A stretch of 64,000 nt of DNA, taken from contig OY757023.1 in assembly GCA_963580285.1 (NCBI GenBank), positions 129,984,027-130,048,026 on the forward strand, in the 5' to 3' direction. Below are positions 49,591-59,697 of the stretch, piece by piece (the stretch's first letter is position 1; the number at the start of each line of letters is the position of its first letter). The stretch comes from Lucinisca nassula (taxonomy: Eukaryota; Mollusca; Bivalvia; Lucinida; Lucinidae). The translations under genes were made by a program, and so were the position numbers. Below the pieces are notes generated by a model. It made no database searches and was not told the origin of the DNA. It was given only the letters and a program-made list of their open reading frames with translations.

Positions 49591-49904
49591 ATAGGACCGT
49601 ATTTCAACGGCGTACTCTGACCTTCTTCCAACCGTGTTTTGTATTAGTATACAAGAGTAGACAGTGTTTATCGAACGATATACATGGCTAAAGTGGACGG
49701 ATTTTAACAATTTTGGTATCAATGTATAGGTAAAATGTTTTTCTACGGTGTGATATTTATTTCCAGGTGATTTTCCCATTAGTGCATGAGAAAACGTTCT
49801 ACTTGCGTTCGTATTTGAACAGTCCTCGTACTGCAAATCCCTGTTATGGACCTTGTTAATATTTTACGGCCTTGTCAATTGGTCTAGACGAAAACTTATT
49901 CCTT

Positions 49905-50335
49905 TCTTTTGTTAGCTCACTCAGAAAAACGTGCTCCAGATGAGCTATCATGATCACCCTGTGTCCCTCGTTAGTGCGTCGTCCGTCGTACGTGCGTTGT
50001 CTGTCGTACGTAGCACGTGCTTCGTCGTCGCCAACGTTTTGATTGATACCCACTCCCACACACATCCACCACCACCCCATTAAGGCCACAATTTCGCATC
50101 ACTCTTCATAAAACTTGAATAAAATGTTTGTCTAGGTGATATCATGACCGAGCTTGAATACGGGTCAAGTAAAATTAAAAACTAGGTCAGTAGGACAAAT
50201 TGCATAAAAAACATTGCTCATCCCCTGAAGGTCAGAGTTTTGCTTCAATCTTCTTGAAACTATACCAGAAAGTTTGTCTTGATGATATCTTGGGCCATGC
50301 TATGTCAAAAACTAGGTCAAATTGCTTGAAAACCA
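49905..50335. repeat. decayed tandem repeat
   Basis: GTGCGTCGTCCGTCGTACG-led; two loose units with AAACTTGAATAAAATG/AAACTATACCAGAAAG, TGTCT(A/T)G(G/A)TGATATC and AAAAACTAGGTCA. Confidence 0.5.
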
Positions 50336-50365
50336 TATTTTATTACGTAGGCGCGATCGATTGGT

Positions 50366-50481
50366 AATACCCACAATCTATGTTTTGAGCAGGAAAAAAA
50401 TATCAGACATTTTTTTCCTGAAAATCTTCATTTTCTTTGGGGTGAAATTTTCCATTCTTTGTAGAGGCATAGTTTTGTAAT
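50366..50481. mobile_element. family A MITE, right-half fragment
   Basis: AATACCCACAATCTATGTTT to GGCATAGTTTTGTAATG. Confidence 0.6.
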
Positions 50482-50616
50482 GTCATATCCTGTTATGCAC
50501 TATTTGCAGTGCGTGCAATAAGAGAGCCGTGGCAAACTGCAATTTAAACACATTTAATGCACTGAATAATTTACCCAATTTGAATGTCACAGCAGTCTTT
50601 TACTTAAGGAGTCTTT

Positions 50617-50922
50617 GTTTGTTTATTTGATTTGAAGTTTAACGTCCCCGTCAACACTGTAAAGTTCATTTTGGAGACGTTGCTTCCAATATTGTGAGAC
50701 TTTTACCCGACATTGAGATGACATGACATCTCAAGCCCTGTCGCTCAATGAAACCAATAGGGTTTATAAGCATGGACGGGCCGACTCGCACCGCATTGCC
50801 TGGGCAGGCTTAGATCCTCTAAGCGGTTTACCAGTACTCGTGCGCGGGTCGGTTTCAGCTCTGCATGGAAGCATCATACAGCTCATCTATTTCTTCAAGC
50901 CCCGATGGGCGGGGGCTAACTT
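50617..50922 (-). repeat. SINE-like repeat family A, full copy
   Basis: TTTGTTTATTTGATTTGAAG to AAGCCCCGATGGGCGGGGGC on +, intact throughout. Confidence 0.82.
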
Positions 50923-51221
50923 AAGGAGTCATCATTCCAATTTTCAGTTCACATTTAAAAATGCAGCGGTTATCCAATCCCTATGTATATTTATGCAATA
51001 AAATAACGTTAAACCTGAACAAGTCACAGCTCCATAGTTCAATGTGACACTGACCTACAGGTAGGTGAGATTATGTAAATGAGCATATGGATTCTGTACT
51101 TTTGGTTTGTCTGTTCGTCCGTCCACCCACCCGCCCATCTGTCTGCCTGTCTTTGCAAATTTTGCCGTCCTCAGAAACAAACATATGGTTTGAAGCCTAG
51201 TTTATAAACAAAAATCTGCTC

Positions 51222-51428
51222 CGTTGCGAAAACACGCCTGTACAAATAAATTATAAATTTTACCGACGAAAATTGAAATTTTTAAAATGAATAAATGGGA
51301 TATATTTCTTATTTCTGCTCAAAATATAGATTGTGAGTACACGTTAGAACCGCCTCATCGAGGCGGCTCTAACGAGTACCCACAACCTATATTTTTGAGC
51401 AGAGATAAGAAAAATAAGGTTTACCCCT
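51222..51428. mobile_element. family A MITE, truncated at a satellite
   Basis: GTTGCGAAAACACGCCTGT start and intact centre (CGTTAGAACCGCCTCATCGA); stops at TTTACCCCTGC where the satellite lead begins. Confidence 0.72.
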
Positions 51429-51436
51429 GCTTAGTT

Positions 51437-52440
51437 ATACCCCTGACATACGAAGTATGTCAGGGGGTATATAGTTTTCGTCTTTCCGTCCGTTCGTCCG
51501 TTAGTTGGTTCGTTCGTTCGTTAGTTAGTTAGTTCGTTCGTTCGTTCGTACTTCCGTTTGTCCCGCCGTTCGTCAACCTTTACGTCAAAGTTTTGCGTTA
51601 AACCTTTTTGATTGCTCATATCTCTGTAACCACATGTTAGATTCTCATCATATTTGGTAAAGGATATCTCTGTAACATTACCTTTCCTATGGAATATCTA
51701 AGCCCCTGGGTCAAGCCCCTGGGTCAAGCCCCTGGGTGGGCTGTCCGTCCGTTTGTCAACTTTTACGTCAAAGTTTTGTGTAAAACCTTTTTGATTGCTC
51801 ATAGCTCTGTCACCACATGTTGGATTCTCTTCATATTTAGAACAGGATATCTCTATAGCATTACCTTTCTTATGGAATATCTAAGCCCCTGGGTCAAGCC
51901 CCTGGATGGGCTGTCCGTCCGTTTGTCAACTTTTACGTCAAAGTTTTGTTTTACACTTTTTTGATTGCTCATATCTCTGTCACCACATGTTTGAGTCTCT
52001 TCATATTTGGTATAGGGTATCTCTATGGCATTGCCTTTCATTTGAAATATCTAAGCTCGCGGGTCAAGCCCCTGGGTGGGCTGTCCATCCGTCAGTCCGT
52101 TCATCAACATTTACGTCAATGTTTTGTGTTAAACCTTTTTGATTGCTCATATCTCTGTAACTACATGTTAGATTCTCTTCATATTTGGTAAAGGTTATCT
52201 CTATAGCATAACCTTTCATATGGCATATCTAAGCCCCTGGGTCAAGCCCCTGGGTGGGCTGTCTGTCAGTTTGTCAACTTTTACGTCAAATTTTGTGTTA
52301 AACCTTTTTGATTGCTTATATCTCTGTAATCTCATGTTAGATTCTCTTCATATTTGGTACAGAATATAGCTATAGTATTAACTTTCATATGGAATATCTA
52401 AGCTCCTGGGTCAAGCCCCTGGGTGGGGCTAGGGGTCAAT
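51437..52440. repeat. 170-185 bp satellite, about five units, with palindromic lead
   Basis: Lead: ACCCCTGACATACGAAGTAT then GTCAGGGGGT, a palindrome, followed by CGTCCGTTCGTCCG. Units repeat CTAAGCCCCTGGGTCAAGCC, CTTTTACGTCAAAGTTTTG, AACCTTTTTGATTGCTCATA and CTTCATATTTGGTA. A second array with the same lead is at 55750. Confidence 0.85.
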
Positions 52441-53100
52441 AATAAGGACTTACACATTTTGATATCGTCCAAGTTTTGTGTTAACTGTTTTGGTTTAAAC
52501 AATATTTATTAGAATAAATTCACATGTATACATTGCATAATAGTATTATGGTACAGGATTTGATAACTGTTTTCATTATACTCCTTGCATACAAAGTATA
52601 TCAAAGGTTATAGTTTTTGTCTTTCCGTCTGTTCATTATTAGTTAGTTTGTTCTTTCTTTATGCTGTGACCCTTGTCAGATTTGTCAGCTTATATAATGG
52701 TCCATGTGATCTTAGAAACTACAGTGACTAGAACTGTTAAATTTTGCATATTTTCTCTTGAAATGCAGACAATAGTAAATGCAAGTAATAATAAAGAATG
52801 CATTGCTTTAATATGTCATTATACAGCAACTTTAATTCAGCAAATGTTCTATGACAGCCTATTCTGTGTTTGTTGTTTCCAGTTGAAATTGTTCCAAATT
52901 GCAACAAACTTTGAATTTTTATTATTCAGCAAAGACAAGCAGTTTCATCTTTGGATATGATAAATTATTCTATATTTGTTGAAATGCAATAGTTATTCTC
53001 AGTGGACTAAATGGGAAGTTTATATGGAAAGGTTCAATGCTACAAACAAATTTTCATTTCCACTAAAAGGGGATGTCATTGGTCGGGAGTATACGTGCCC
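52441..53100. other. no gene seen
   Basis: AT-rich intronic sequence. At 52590 CATACAAAGTATATCAAAGG is a degraded relic of the satellite lead. A 95-codon ORF at 52673-52960 has no recognisable motif. Confidence 0.4.
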
Positions 53101-53110
53101 CACTGGGCAC

Positions 53111-53446
53111 TTTCTCTAGTTTTACTATATAAAAGTGGGGTTCAATGGGGTCAAAATTATATAGGCGTGTTTTCGTGTTTTCTTTGCTTCACATTATGTT
53201 AACGTCCGTAAAATGAGCACCCCTCTAAACCCCACTTTATACAGAGAAAACTGGGGTTTACAGGGGTATACATTATTTGTCTTATTTCTGCTTCAAGACA
53301 TGGCTTTGGTTACGCGTTAGAACCGCCTCATCGTGGGGGTTCTAATGAACACCCATAACTGATATTTTGAGTATAAATAAAAGCAAAACAGCAGACATTT
53401 TCATCAGAACCCTTTTGGAGATATGAAATCATGCACTACCGTAATG
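53111..53446. mobile_element. family A fragment and family B MITE
   Basis: 53111-53176 is an A right end (TATATAGGCGTGTTTTCGTG); 53192-53446 is a diverged B copy (CATTATGTTAACGTCCG to CACTACCGTAATG). Confidence 0.65.
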
Positions 53447-53477
53447 ATTCTAACTGTTGGGACAGACAGACCAACGC

Positions 53478-53550
53478 AAACAGTGTAGAACAAGATCAGA
53501 CTGCTCCTGAAGGAGCAGTCTGATCAGCGTCTACACTGTTTGCCATACTG
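53478..53550. repeat. palindrome with the CAGTGTAGA core
   Basis: GCAAACAGTGTAGAACAAGA and CTGATCAGCGTCTACACTG around CAGACTGCTCCTGAAGGAGC. It is a relic of the TTAA-type MITEs. Confidence 0.6.
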
Positions 53551-53692
53551 TCTGCACTGTTTGGACTCCTCGCTGGATCGTGAAACAAATTTGTTAAAAT
53601 TTTTAGGAGATTTACAGCAAGTCGTAAAGGTGTCCGGCTTTTTAAGATTTTTACGGTTTGTCATACAGATACATTATCATAATGATTTATAG

Positions 53693-53977
53693 GTTCCAAA
53701 TCAAAGACGCCTTTTCCGTACATTCTTGAGGAGGAGCATCACGCCGTAGCTGGAAAGATAATCTACGATGCGCACAGAGGAGCCCGAGTGAAAGCCATCC
53801 CAGAGAAGAGGCACTCTGAACCAGAGCACCTGTCGCATGGTACTGAAGGTGAAGGTCATTTTCTGCGGTTGGTGAAGAAGCTTGCAAGAACACAGCCAAC
53901 GTCAAAGAAGACACCAGTCCGGTTTGATATCAGTGGTATGACTAAAATGCCGACGCCTTCAAGACTTACATCGAAAC
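53693..53977 (+). CDS. type I membrane protein, exon 2
   Basis: Starts after ATTTATAG; the frame cannot extend upstream because TGA occurs at 53683-85. It gives residues 22-115: hydrophilic, rich in His, Lys and Glu (PYILEEEHHAVAGKIIYDAH, SEPEHLSHGTEGEGHFLRL), no Cys. Ends C|GTGAGT, a consensus donor, phase 1; with the next exon this makes Arg (TSK-R). KR and SKR dibasic sites could be proprotein cleavage sites, unproven. Confidence 0.8.
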
Positions 53978-54011
53978 GTGAGTAGGGTTTACTAATTTAA
54001 AGAGACAAATA

Positions 54012-54507
54012 CAGTAAAATTCCTGTATTAAGACCACCTTTGGGACTGTTCAAAAGTGGTCTTAAGACCACTTTTGAACAGTCCCAAAGGTTGTCCCTGA
54101 CCAGAGGTCATTCATTGTGGGCAGAACACAAAAAGAAAAAATAAGTGTAACGTTACCCTTCAAAATAAGCTTTTTATAGCAGAATTAGTCACATTTCGAA
54201 AACACGCCTATTCAAATATATTGTAAATTTTACCACCAAAAAATGAAAATTTTCAGAAGAAAAATTGTGATATTTTTCTTATTTCTACTCAAAATATAGA
54301 TTGTTGGTAGTCATTAGAACCGCCTCGTCGAGGCGGTTATAAAGAATACCTGCAATGTATATTTTGGGGCAGAAATAAGAAAAATAATGTTTACCCCTGC
54401 AAACCCCCAGTTTTACTATATAAAAGTGGGGTTCAAGGGGGTCAAAATTATATAGGCGTGTTTTCGTGATGCTAATTTAAGGTGGTTTTAATAGCGGAAT
54501 GTCACTG
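54012..54507. mobile_element. pogo-like MITE (family D) with nested family A copy
   Basis: CAGTAAAATTCCTGTATTAAG (first 20 bases terminal) to TTTTAATAGCGGAATGTCACTG, TA flanks. The GACTGTTCAAAAGTGGTC hairpin is near the left end. Family A is nested at 54192-54471. Lies in intron 2. Confidence 0.78.
54192..54471. mobile_element. foldback MITE family A, nested
   Basis: CATTTCGAAAACACGCCTAT to GGCGTGTTTTCGTGATG; centre TCATTAGAACCGCCTCGTCG. Confidence 0.8.
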
Positions 54508-54719
54508 TATGTACTTTCCGACGTGCTGAATGACAGGATTGCTCGGGTAAAACCTTGAACCGACTTACAGGAGTCGGAAGACATAACTTCTGAAAAGGCT
54601 AAAAATGCACCAACAGACCCTGGGAGAGAGTCCTTTCTCTTACGAGAGTCGGAATTCATTAATTTTAACAATGACGGTTAACATTAACGAAAGGCCAGGA
54701 GGTATAATGGGCATACCTT

Positions 54720-54815
54720 TTGTATTTTCTTTAAAATAAGTATATCGTACACACTCATTGGAGTCGCACCATAGAGCAAATTCTAATGGGTACAGAAAAC
54801 ATAATTGCAAGGCCA
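54720..54815. repeat. relic of a family C centre
   Basis: GTACACACTCATTGGAGTCGC and AAATTCTAATGGGTACAGAAA; termini not found. Confidence 0.4.
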
Positions 54816-55117
54816 AATGAAAAAAAAAAGTATATTAATATCTAATTTTCTTATTTCAGTGCATAAACATTATGTAGGATTCTAATGTTTCCAGCTCTAC
54901 GTCTTAATCATATGGACACGCGTGCATGCAATAAAATGTCGCAAATTTTGCATATGATAACCGCCATTATCTAGAATAATCAAAGAAGATTGTATATTTC
55001 ATCATATTTATCTTAAATGGTTGTCGGCATATAAGGGAGATTTATATTTGGTTTTGTTATTATTTTATTTTTTAGTTTTATTGACGTTTTAAAATTGAGT
55101 ATTCTGTATGATTACAG

Positions 55118-55527
55118 GTATCCTTCCGTCAGAATCAACACATACGACTGACATTCACACCGGCTCACCGACAAGTCTGTTGCACATAATCCATAAACGA
55201 TCAACGTTGCATGGCTTAACATCAAATCACCTGAATCGACAACACTGGTCCACTGTAGAAGGAATCATATCTCATAAAACGAAAGCACAAAATCCATTGG
55301 CTAGCGGTCCTGTAGAATCGACTGCGCATGAACTTTTCAATGGAGCTGCTCACGTGACTCACAACATGGCGGCTGATGAACCTTTATTTCAGGAGGTTGA
55401 AGATATTCCAGATGACGACTTTGTATTTAAAGTTATGGAAACAAACCTGTTCTATATTGATGATGAGGACTATATTGCTGTTGCTAATTCTTCAACATTC
55501 TTGGAGTATGAAGCTATAGAGTTTTAT
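55118..55527 (+). CDS. type I membrane protein, exon 3
   Basis: Acceptor TGATTACAG; two bases complete Arg, then residues 117-252. A Thr/Ser/His-rich part (ILPSESTHTTDIHTGSPTSL) is followed by an acidic part (QEVEDIPDDDFVFKV, YIDDEDYIAVANSS) that looks folded and beta-rich, with a possible N-glycosylation site NSS. Ends ...YEAIEFY|GTAGGT, phase 0. No cysteine. Family not recognised. Confidence 0.85.
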
Positions 55528-55569
55528 GTAGGTACACGTTAAAATGTTGAGTAGGGGTTTCACTAGAAT

Positions 55570-55749
55570 ATAAGGCCTAAAATACGCCTATAAAAATCCA
55601 CTATATATTTCAGCGCGGTAAAAAAAGAGAAAGTTTTAAGATGAAAAATTTGTGATATTTTTCTAATTTCTGCTCAAAATACAGATTGTGGATACACGCT
55701 GGAACCGCCTCGATGAGGCGGTTCTAACGAGTACCCACAATCTATATTT
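55570..55749. mobile_element. family A MITE truncated at a satellite lead
   Basis: Starts near AAAATACGCCTATAAAAATC; intact centre; ends exactly where the palindromic lead ATACCCCTGGCATACG begins. Intron 3. Confidence 0.7.
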
Positions 55750-56180
55750 ATACCCCTGGCATACGAAGTATGTCAGGGGTATATAGTTTTCGTCTTTCCG
55801 TCCGTCCGTTCGTTAGTTCGTTCATTCGTTTCTTCGTTTGTACTGTCAACCTGTCAAAGTTTTGCGTTAAACCTTTTTGATTGCTCATATCTCTGTAACC
55901 ACATGCTAGATCCTCTTCATATTTGGTAAAGGATATGTCTATAGCATTACCTTTCATATGGAATATCTAAGCCCCTGGGTCAAGCCCCTGGGTGGACTGT
56001 CCGTCCGTTTGTCAACTTTTACGTCAGAGTTTTGTGTTACGCATATCTCTGTAACCACATGTTGGATTCTCTTCATATTTGGTAGAGGATACCTGTTATT
56101 TGGAATATCTAAGCTCCCGGGTCAAGCCCCTTGGTGGCCTGTCCATCTGTCTGTCTGTTCATCAATGTATACGTCAAAAG
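55750..56180. repeat. same 170-bp satellite, about two units, in intron 3
   Basis: Palindromic lead TACCCCTGGCATACGAAGTA plus TGTCAGGGGTA, GTCCGTCCGTTCG run, then units as at 51437 (TAAGCCCCTGGGTCAAGCCC). Confidence 0.85.
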
Positions 56181-56356
56181 TTATATTTATTGTAACAACG
56201 TTCAATTTTAAGATATTAAAATTTGGCAGACGATTCACCTTAAAGGGAACAAGGTACCTCGACGACAAGACTTAAAGCGCCATAAGACAAATAAATGTTC
56301 AACTGCATTAGAATATTTGTAGTCGTTAAATGGTTATTATAATTGTTTAATTGCAG

Positions 56357-56569
56357 GTATATTTATCTAACCAAAATGGTGATGTCCTGTCAACACCTCT
56401 GGCTTTTATTATTTATATTGACCAACCAGGGGAGACAACAAGTGACTACCCAGCAGTTCCCGCCATCTTCGCCGGTGTTCTTGTTCTATTTATAGTATTT
56501 CTTGCTCTATTTATTCCATTTGTTACACGTGCTAAACGACGCTACAGACAGGGCAAACCCGTGTTTAAG
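56357..56569 (+). CDS. type I membrane protein, exon 4 (transmembrane segment)
   Basis: Acceptor TTTAATTGCAG, phase 0 both ends, 71 residues (253-323). VYLSNQNGDVLSTPLAFIIY continues the beta-rich module, then a linker, a ~21-residue membrane span (IFAGVLVLFIVFLALFIPFV, residues ~289-309) and a basic stop-transfer RAKRRYRQGK. This sets type I topology given the signal peptide. Donor AAG|GTAAGT is consensus. Confidence 0.9.
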
Positions 56570-56823
56570 GTAAGTACTCTGTGTGTTAGGGTTGGATACA
56601 AAAGTTAAGTTCAGTGTACGAAGCTTGCGATTGATATCGGACTGTTACCCCGAGAAACGGGATTTTCTATAAACTCCTGAAACCCATGTGAAATTCCAGA
56701 TTTTTCTTGTATACCTTTCATTTTTAAGCGGAATTTTTTTATGATGCAGTCTTTTCGACAACCACCACATTTTGATGACATTTTTGTTACGCTAAGTTGC
56801 ACCATGTGACGTGCAGCGCCATC

Positions 56824-57036
56824 TTAACCCTTATCTTGCTGTTCATTACAACTTCTATATTTGCAAACAGTGTAGATCCAGATCAGATGGCTTCTGAAGA
56901 AGCCATATGATCAGGGTCTACACTGTTTGGCATTCAATTTATGAATTTGTAGCAATAAATTACATCAAGTAATTTGATTGGTTGATAGACAGAAATGGGT
57001 GTGGCTTAAATGAATACTCAGCAAGATAAGGGTTAA
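56824..57036. mobile_element. piggyBac-like MITE (family E), reversed copy
   Basis: TTAACCCTTATCTTGCTG to CAGCAAGATAAGGGTTAA with TTAA at both edges; 213 bp, the same length as the copy at 1219. Intron 4. Confidence 0.85.
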
Positions 57037-57172
57037 CGATGGCGTAAATAATGTTCTATTTAACTGGTATACACCAACCACCTGGGAAATCTCGATCCAA
57101 CGCCTAGTTGGGATAATCTCGTAGGATGAGAGTTTCTTGCACACCAGACAAGGAAATCCGTGATTTTACCCT

Positions 57173-57502
57173 GGGATAGAAATTTATGTTCAGACCCTGG
57201 TGTTCCGACCCAGACAACTAACATAAATGCGCTTCAATTCTATCAACTGCCGGAACTACTTCAGCCCTACTTTTATTTTGTAAACAATATACATGTCAAA
57301 ACTAACCGGAGGTGTTGTGCAAGAAAAAGAATCCAATATGGGGTTCTGTTGTAGATGGGCGTTTCCAACCCTCGGAATGACCGTGCTGAGCGGAACCTCG
57401 GCGTAGCCTCGGTTCCGCTCAACACGGTCATTCCTCGGGTTGGAAACGCTCATCTACAAGAGGACCCCATATCAGATTCTTATATTCTATTCCAGGGTAA
57501 GG
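57173..57502. mobile_element. foldback MITE with TTACCCTGGGATAGAA termini (family N)
   Basis: TTACCCTGGGATAGAAATTT at the left mirrors TTCTATTCCAGGGTAA at the right. Inside, 57331-57481 is a long hairpin: about 65 paired bases (GTAGATGGGCGTTTCCAACC, GGAATGACCGTG, GCGGAACC) with a loop CGGCGTAGC. Confidence 0.82.
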
Positions 57503-57540
57503 TCCAGGATATTCTTATTTGGTTTGTAAGAATATGCTAT

Positions 57541-57758
57541 CATCTCGAAAACACGCCTACATAATTTCGACCCGCTTGAACCTCACTTTTATATATCAAA
57601 ACCGGGGTTTATAGAGGTAAACTTTTTTTTCTTATTTCTGCTTTTAAGCTTATTTCTTTTAAGCAGAAATAAGCAACTATAACAATTTTCTTCTTTAAAG
57701 TTTCGTTTTTTCGGCGTTAAAGTATACATTGTATTTGTATAGGCGTGTTTTCGTAATG
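57541..57758. mobile_element. family A MITE lacking the usual centre
   Basis: CATCTCGAAAACACGCCTAC to GGCGTGTTTTCGTAATG; the GAGGCGG palindrome is replaced by CTTATTTCTGCTTTTAAGC and complement. Confidence 0.72.
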
Positions 57759-58038
57759 GCCTCAATGGCCACATATGGATTGTTGATCTAGGATTGGTCT
57801 GATCTGGCTTCACACTGTTTGGCTATATGTAAAAAAAAATATTTTTTAAAAGTTTGCATGAAGATTCAACAGACGACATAAGCAGACGACATTTTCAGAT
57901 TTAGATTTTCGCGGCGTTTTCGGGTTAAAATAAGAATTAAGTTTAATATTAGCTCGTATTTATATTGATTTCTATCAGATTCATTGATCGATGTTAAATC
58001 GATGATCGATTATTTGTATAAGCTGATCATCGACCACC

Positions 58039-58316
58039 ATCACGTTATCACGTCAGTGTAATGAATACTCCACTTGACCCCGTTTTATAAACAGAAAACT
58101 GGGGTTAACAGGGGTTAACATATTTTTTCTTATTTCTGTTCTAAGACGTAGGTTGTGGGTACTCGTTAGAACCGCATCTATGATGCGGTTCTAACGAGTA
58201 CCCACAACCTGCCTTTGAGGGATAAATAAGATAAATATCTCAAATTTTCACCCGGAAAGTAACCATTTTGAAAATATGAAAGAATGCACTATGTCACACG
58301 GATGTGTTATCGTAAT
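58039..58316. mobile_element. foldback MITE family B, full copy
   Basis: CATCACGTTATCACGTCAGT to GGATGTGTTATCGTAATG; perfect centre GTTAGAACCGCATCTATGAT. Confidence 0.78.
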
Positions 58317-58360
58317 GGATACTTTGGTCAGCTCCAACCCAAGGTGCATTTGTTTTGCAG

Positions 58361-58651
58361 ATGGGTAGCCATCCCTCGATGGCGGAGCTAGACACGGCTT
58401 CAGTACTGAAAAAGGTAGAGACACGAGAACCAAACTGGTATGGTAATAACACCTTATTCAGCTATGAGGAGGAGGTACAGAAAGAGAGGTCAGAGTTCAC
58501 CACTGGTATAAAACGATTATCAAAGAAAAATGCAGAGCCACCAACATTACAGCTTCATAAGAATGTGAAGACATCATCATCATCATCGTCGTTATCAGAG
58601 GCCGCCACCAGCACACAAGATGATACTAAGTATGACTCTCTAAGATTGTAA
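58361..58651 (+). CDS. type I membrane protein, last exon (cytoplasmic tail)
   Basis: Acceptor TTTGTTTTGCAG, phase 0; 96 residues then TAA. Tail with charged helical part (YEEEVQKERSEFTTGIKRLS) and a Ser run (KTSSSSSSLSEAATSTQDD), ending KYDSLRL. The final L-R-L could be a class II PDZ ligand, speculative. Together the five exons sum to 1260 nt, 420 codons including stop, with every junction in phase, and encode no cysteine. Confidence 0.85.
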   Translation: MGSHPSMAELDTASVLKKVETREPNWYGNNTLFSYEEEVQKERSEFTTGIKRLSKKNAEPPTLQLHKNVKTSSSSSSLSEAATSTQDDTKYDSLRL

Positions 58652-58671
58652 AACAGATTGTGACATAATAA

Positions 58672-58876
58672 CAGTAAAATTCCTATATTAAGGCCACCTT
58701 TGGAACTGTTGAAAATGGTCTATATGACCACTTTTGAACAGTTCCAAAAGGGGGTCCCTGACCAGAGGACATTGTGTGCAGAATATTCATGGAAAACAAT
58801 CTGCACCCTTCTAAATAAGCTTTTGTAAACAGACTTAGTTTTAATTTTAGGTGGTCTTAATAGCGGAATTCCACTG
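58672..58876. mobile_element. pogo-like MITE (family D), in the 3' UTR region
   Basis: CAGTAAAATTCCTATATTAAG (first 20) to TTAATAGCGGAATTCCACTG. It begins 21 bases after the stop codon, so it is probably transcribed as 3' UTR. Confidence 0.78.
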
Positions 58877-58901
58877 TATATCGGGGAGCAGCAATTCCTA
58901 C

Positions 58902-59105
58902 AATTTACATGTGCGCCCAGCGAAGAATTAGATCAGCCTGCGCCTCCATATAGTCTGACCAGAGACTTCTCCTGTTGCATGAAGGTGCATTGGGCCTTTA
59001 GCTATCAGTAGAGCGCACAACGAAGCCTCTGATCAAACTGCGGGGATGCGCAGTCTGATCTGAGTCTTCGTTGAACGCACAAGTAAATTATAGGAAATGC
59101 TGCTG
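58902..59105. mobile_element. TIR MITE family V
   Basis: AGCAATTCCTACAATTTACA to AAATTATAGGAAATGCTGC, with internal GCGCCCAGCGAAGAATTAGA and TCTTCGTTGAACGCAC. Pair of 30162. Confidence 0.72.
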
Positions 59106-59160
59106 TGCACCGGCTCATTTGTTACATATCATACATGCTAGTAAGGGCGTATGCGACCAA

Positions 59161-59356
59161 TTAAACCTTTGTCCTGCTGAATGGATAAATCTAGCCACGC
59201 CCATTCCTTACCAGCTATCAGTCAAATGACTTGGTATACTGTATCCATTCAATTCACAAACTCCACGCCAAACAGTGTAGATACTGATCAGATAGATCTG
59301 GATCTACTCTGTTTACAAAACAAGTGATTTTCGTGTTCAGCGGGATAATTGCTAAA
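59161..59356. mobile_element. family E MITE, diverged
   Basis: TTAAACCTTTGTCCTGCTG to TTCAGCGGGATAATTGCTAA; core CAGTGTAGATACTGATCAG. Confidence 0.65.
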
Positions 59357-59366
59357 TCAATCCAAA

Positions 59367-59476
59367 AATAAAAATCAAAAATGAGTTCCTTTAAGAGCAA
59401 TGAAAACATTCATAAGAAAGAAGATGGCTCATACTACGTAGTTTCGGCTAATAAAGCCTCATCAGTGACCCTGTAA
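59367..59476 (-). mobile_element. 110-bp hammerhead module, near-identical to 44541
   Basis: On +, AAAATGAGTTCCTTTAAGAG to GTGACCCTGTAA, differing from 44541-44650 at only a few bases. The outer flanks differ, so it moved or was copied independently. Confidence 0.8.
59426..59471 (-). ncRNA. type I hammerhead ribozyme candidate 3
   Basis: On minus: GGGTCA, CTGATGA, GGC-TTTATTA-GCC, GAAA, CTAC/GTAG, U-A, TGAGCC. Core identical to candidate 2. One stem I pair is lost (G against G) where candidate 2 has G-C. Confidence 0.9.
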
Positions 59477-59479
59477 TGA

Positions 59480-59697
59480 TCCGGCAACGAAAGCCAGAGG
59501 AAACATACTGCAATTTTGCGAATTTCGAATAGGCAGTCGATATAAATCGAAATGGGGTCCAAATAATTAAAAACCTGTCTAGAATATGAGTCTAAACCAA
59601 TAATTTATTTCTGATTTCTCAGAATATTCACGCTGATCTCAAAGGACCAAAAGTAAGATATAAACTGCACTATGGTTGATGTACGGGGAGACGTTTT
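59480..59697. repeat. flank shared with the 44.3-44.9 kb repeat
   Basis: AAACTGCACTATGGTTGATG and TACGGGGAGACGTTTTACGG match TGCACTTTGATGAAGCACGG...AGACTTTTTACGG at 44355. This suggests both hammerhead modules sit in copies of one larger element. Confidence 0.5.

Larger units (their letters stand above)
48303..49828 (-). mobile_element. mariner transposon copy 2, deleted and interrupted
   Basis: Same TIRs as 12675 (CGAGGACTGTTCAAATATG and complement), TA at 48301-02 and 49829-30. It contains a foreign 475-bp insert at 49116-49590 and lacks the C-terminal third of the transposase. Confidence 0.9.

Noticed and set aside
55958..56275. 105-codon ORF MEYLSPWVKPLGG...
   Set aside because: Same peptide appears from the satellite units at 51689 and 51906, so it is repeat-derived.
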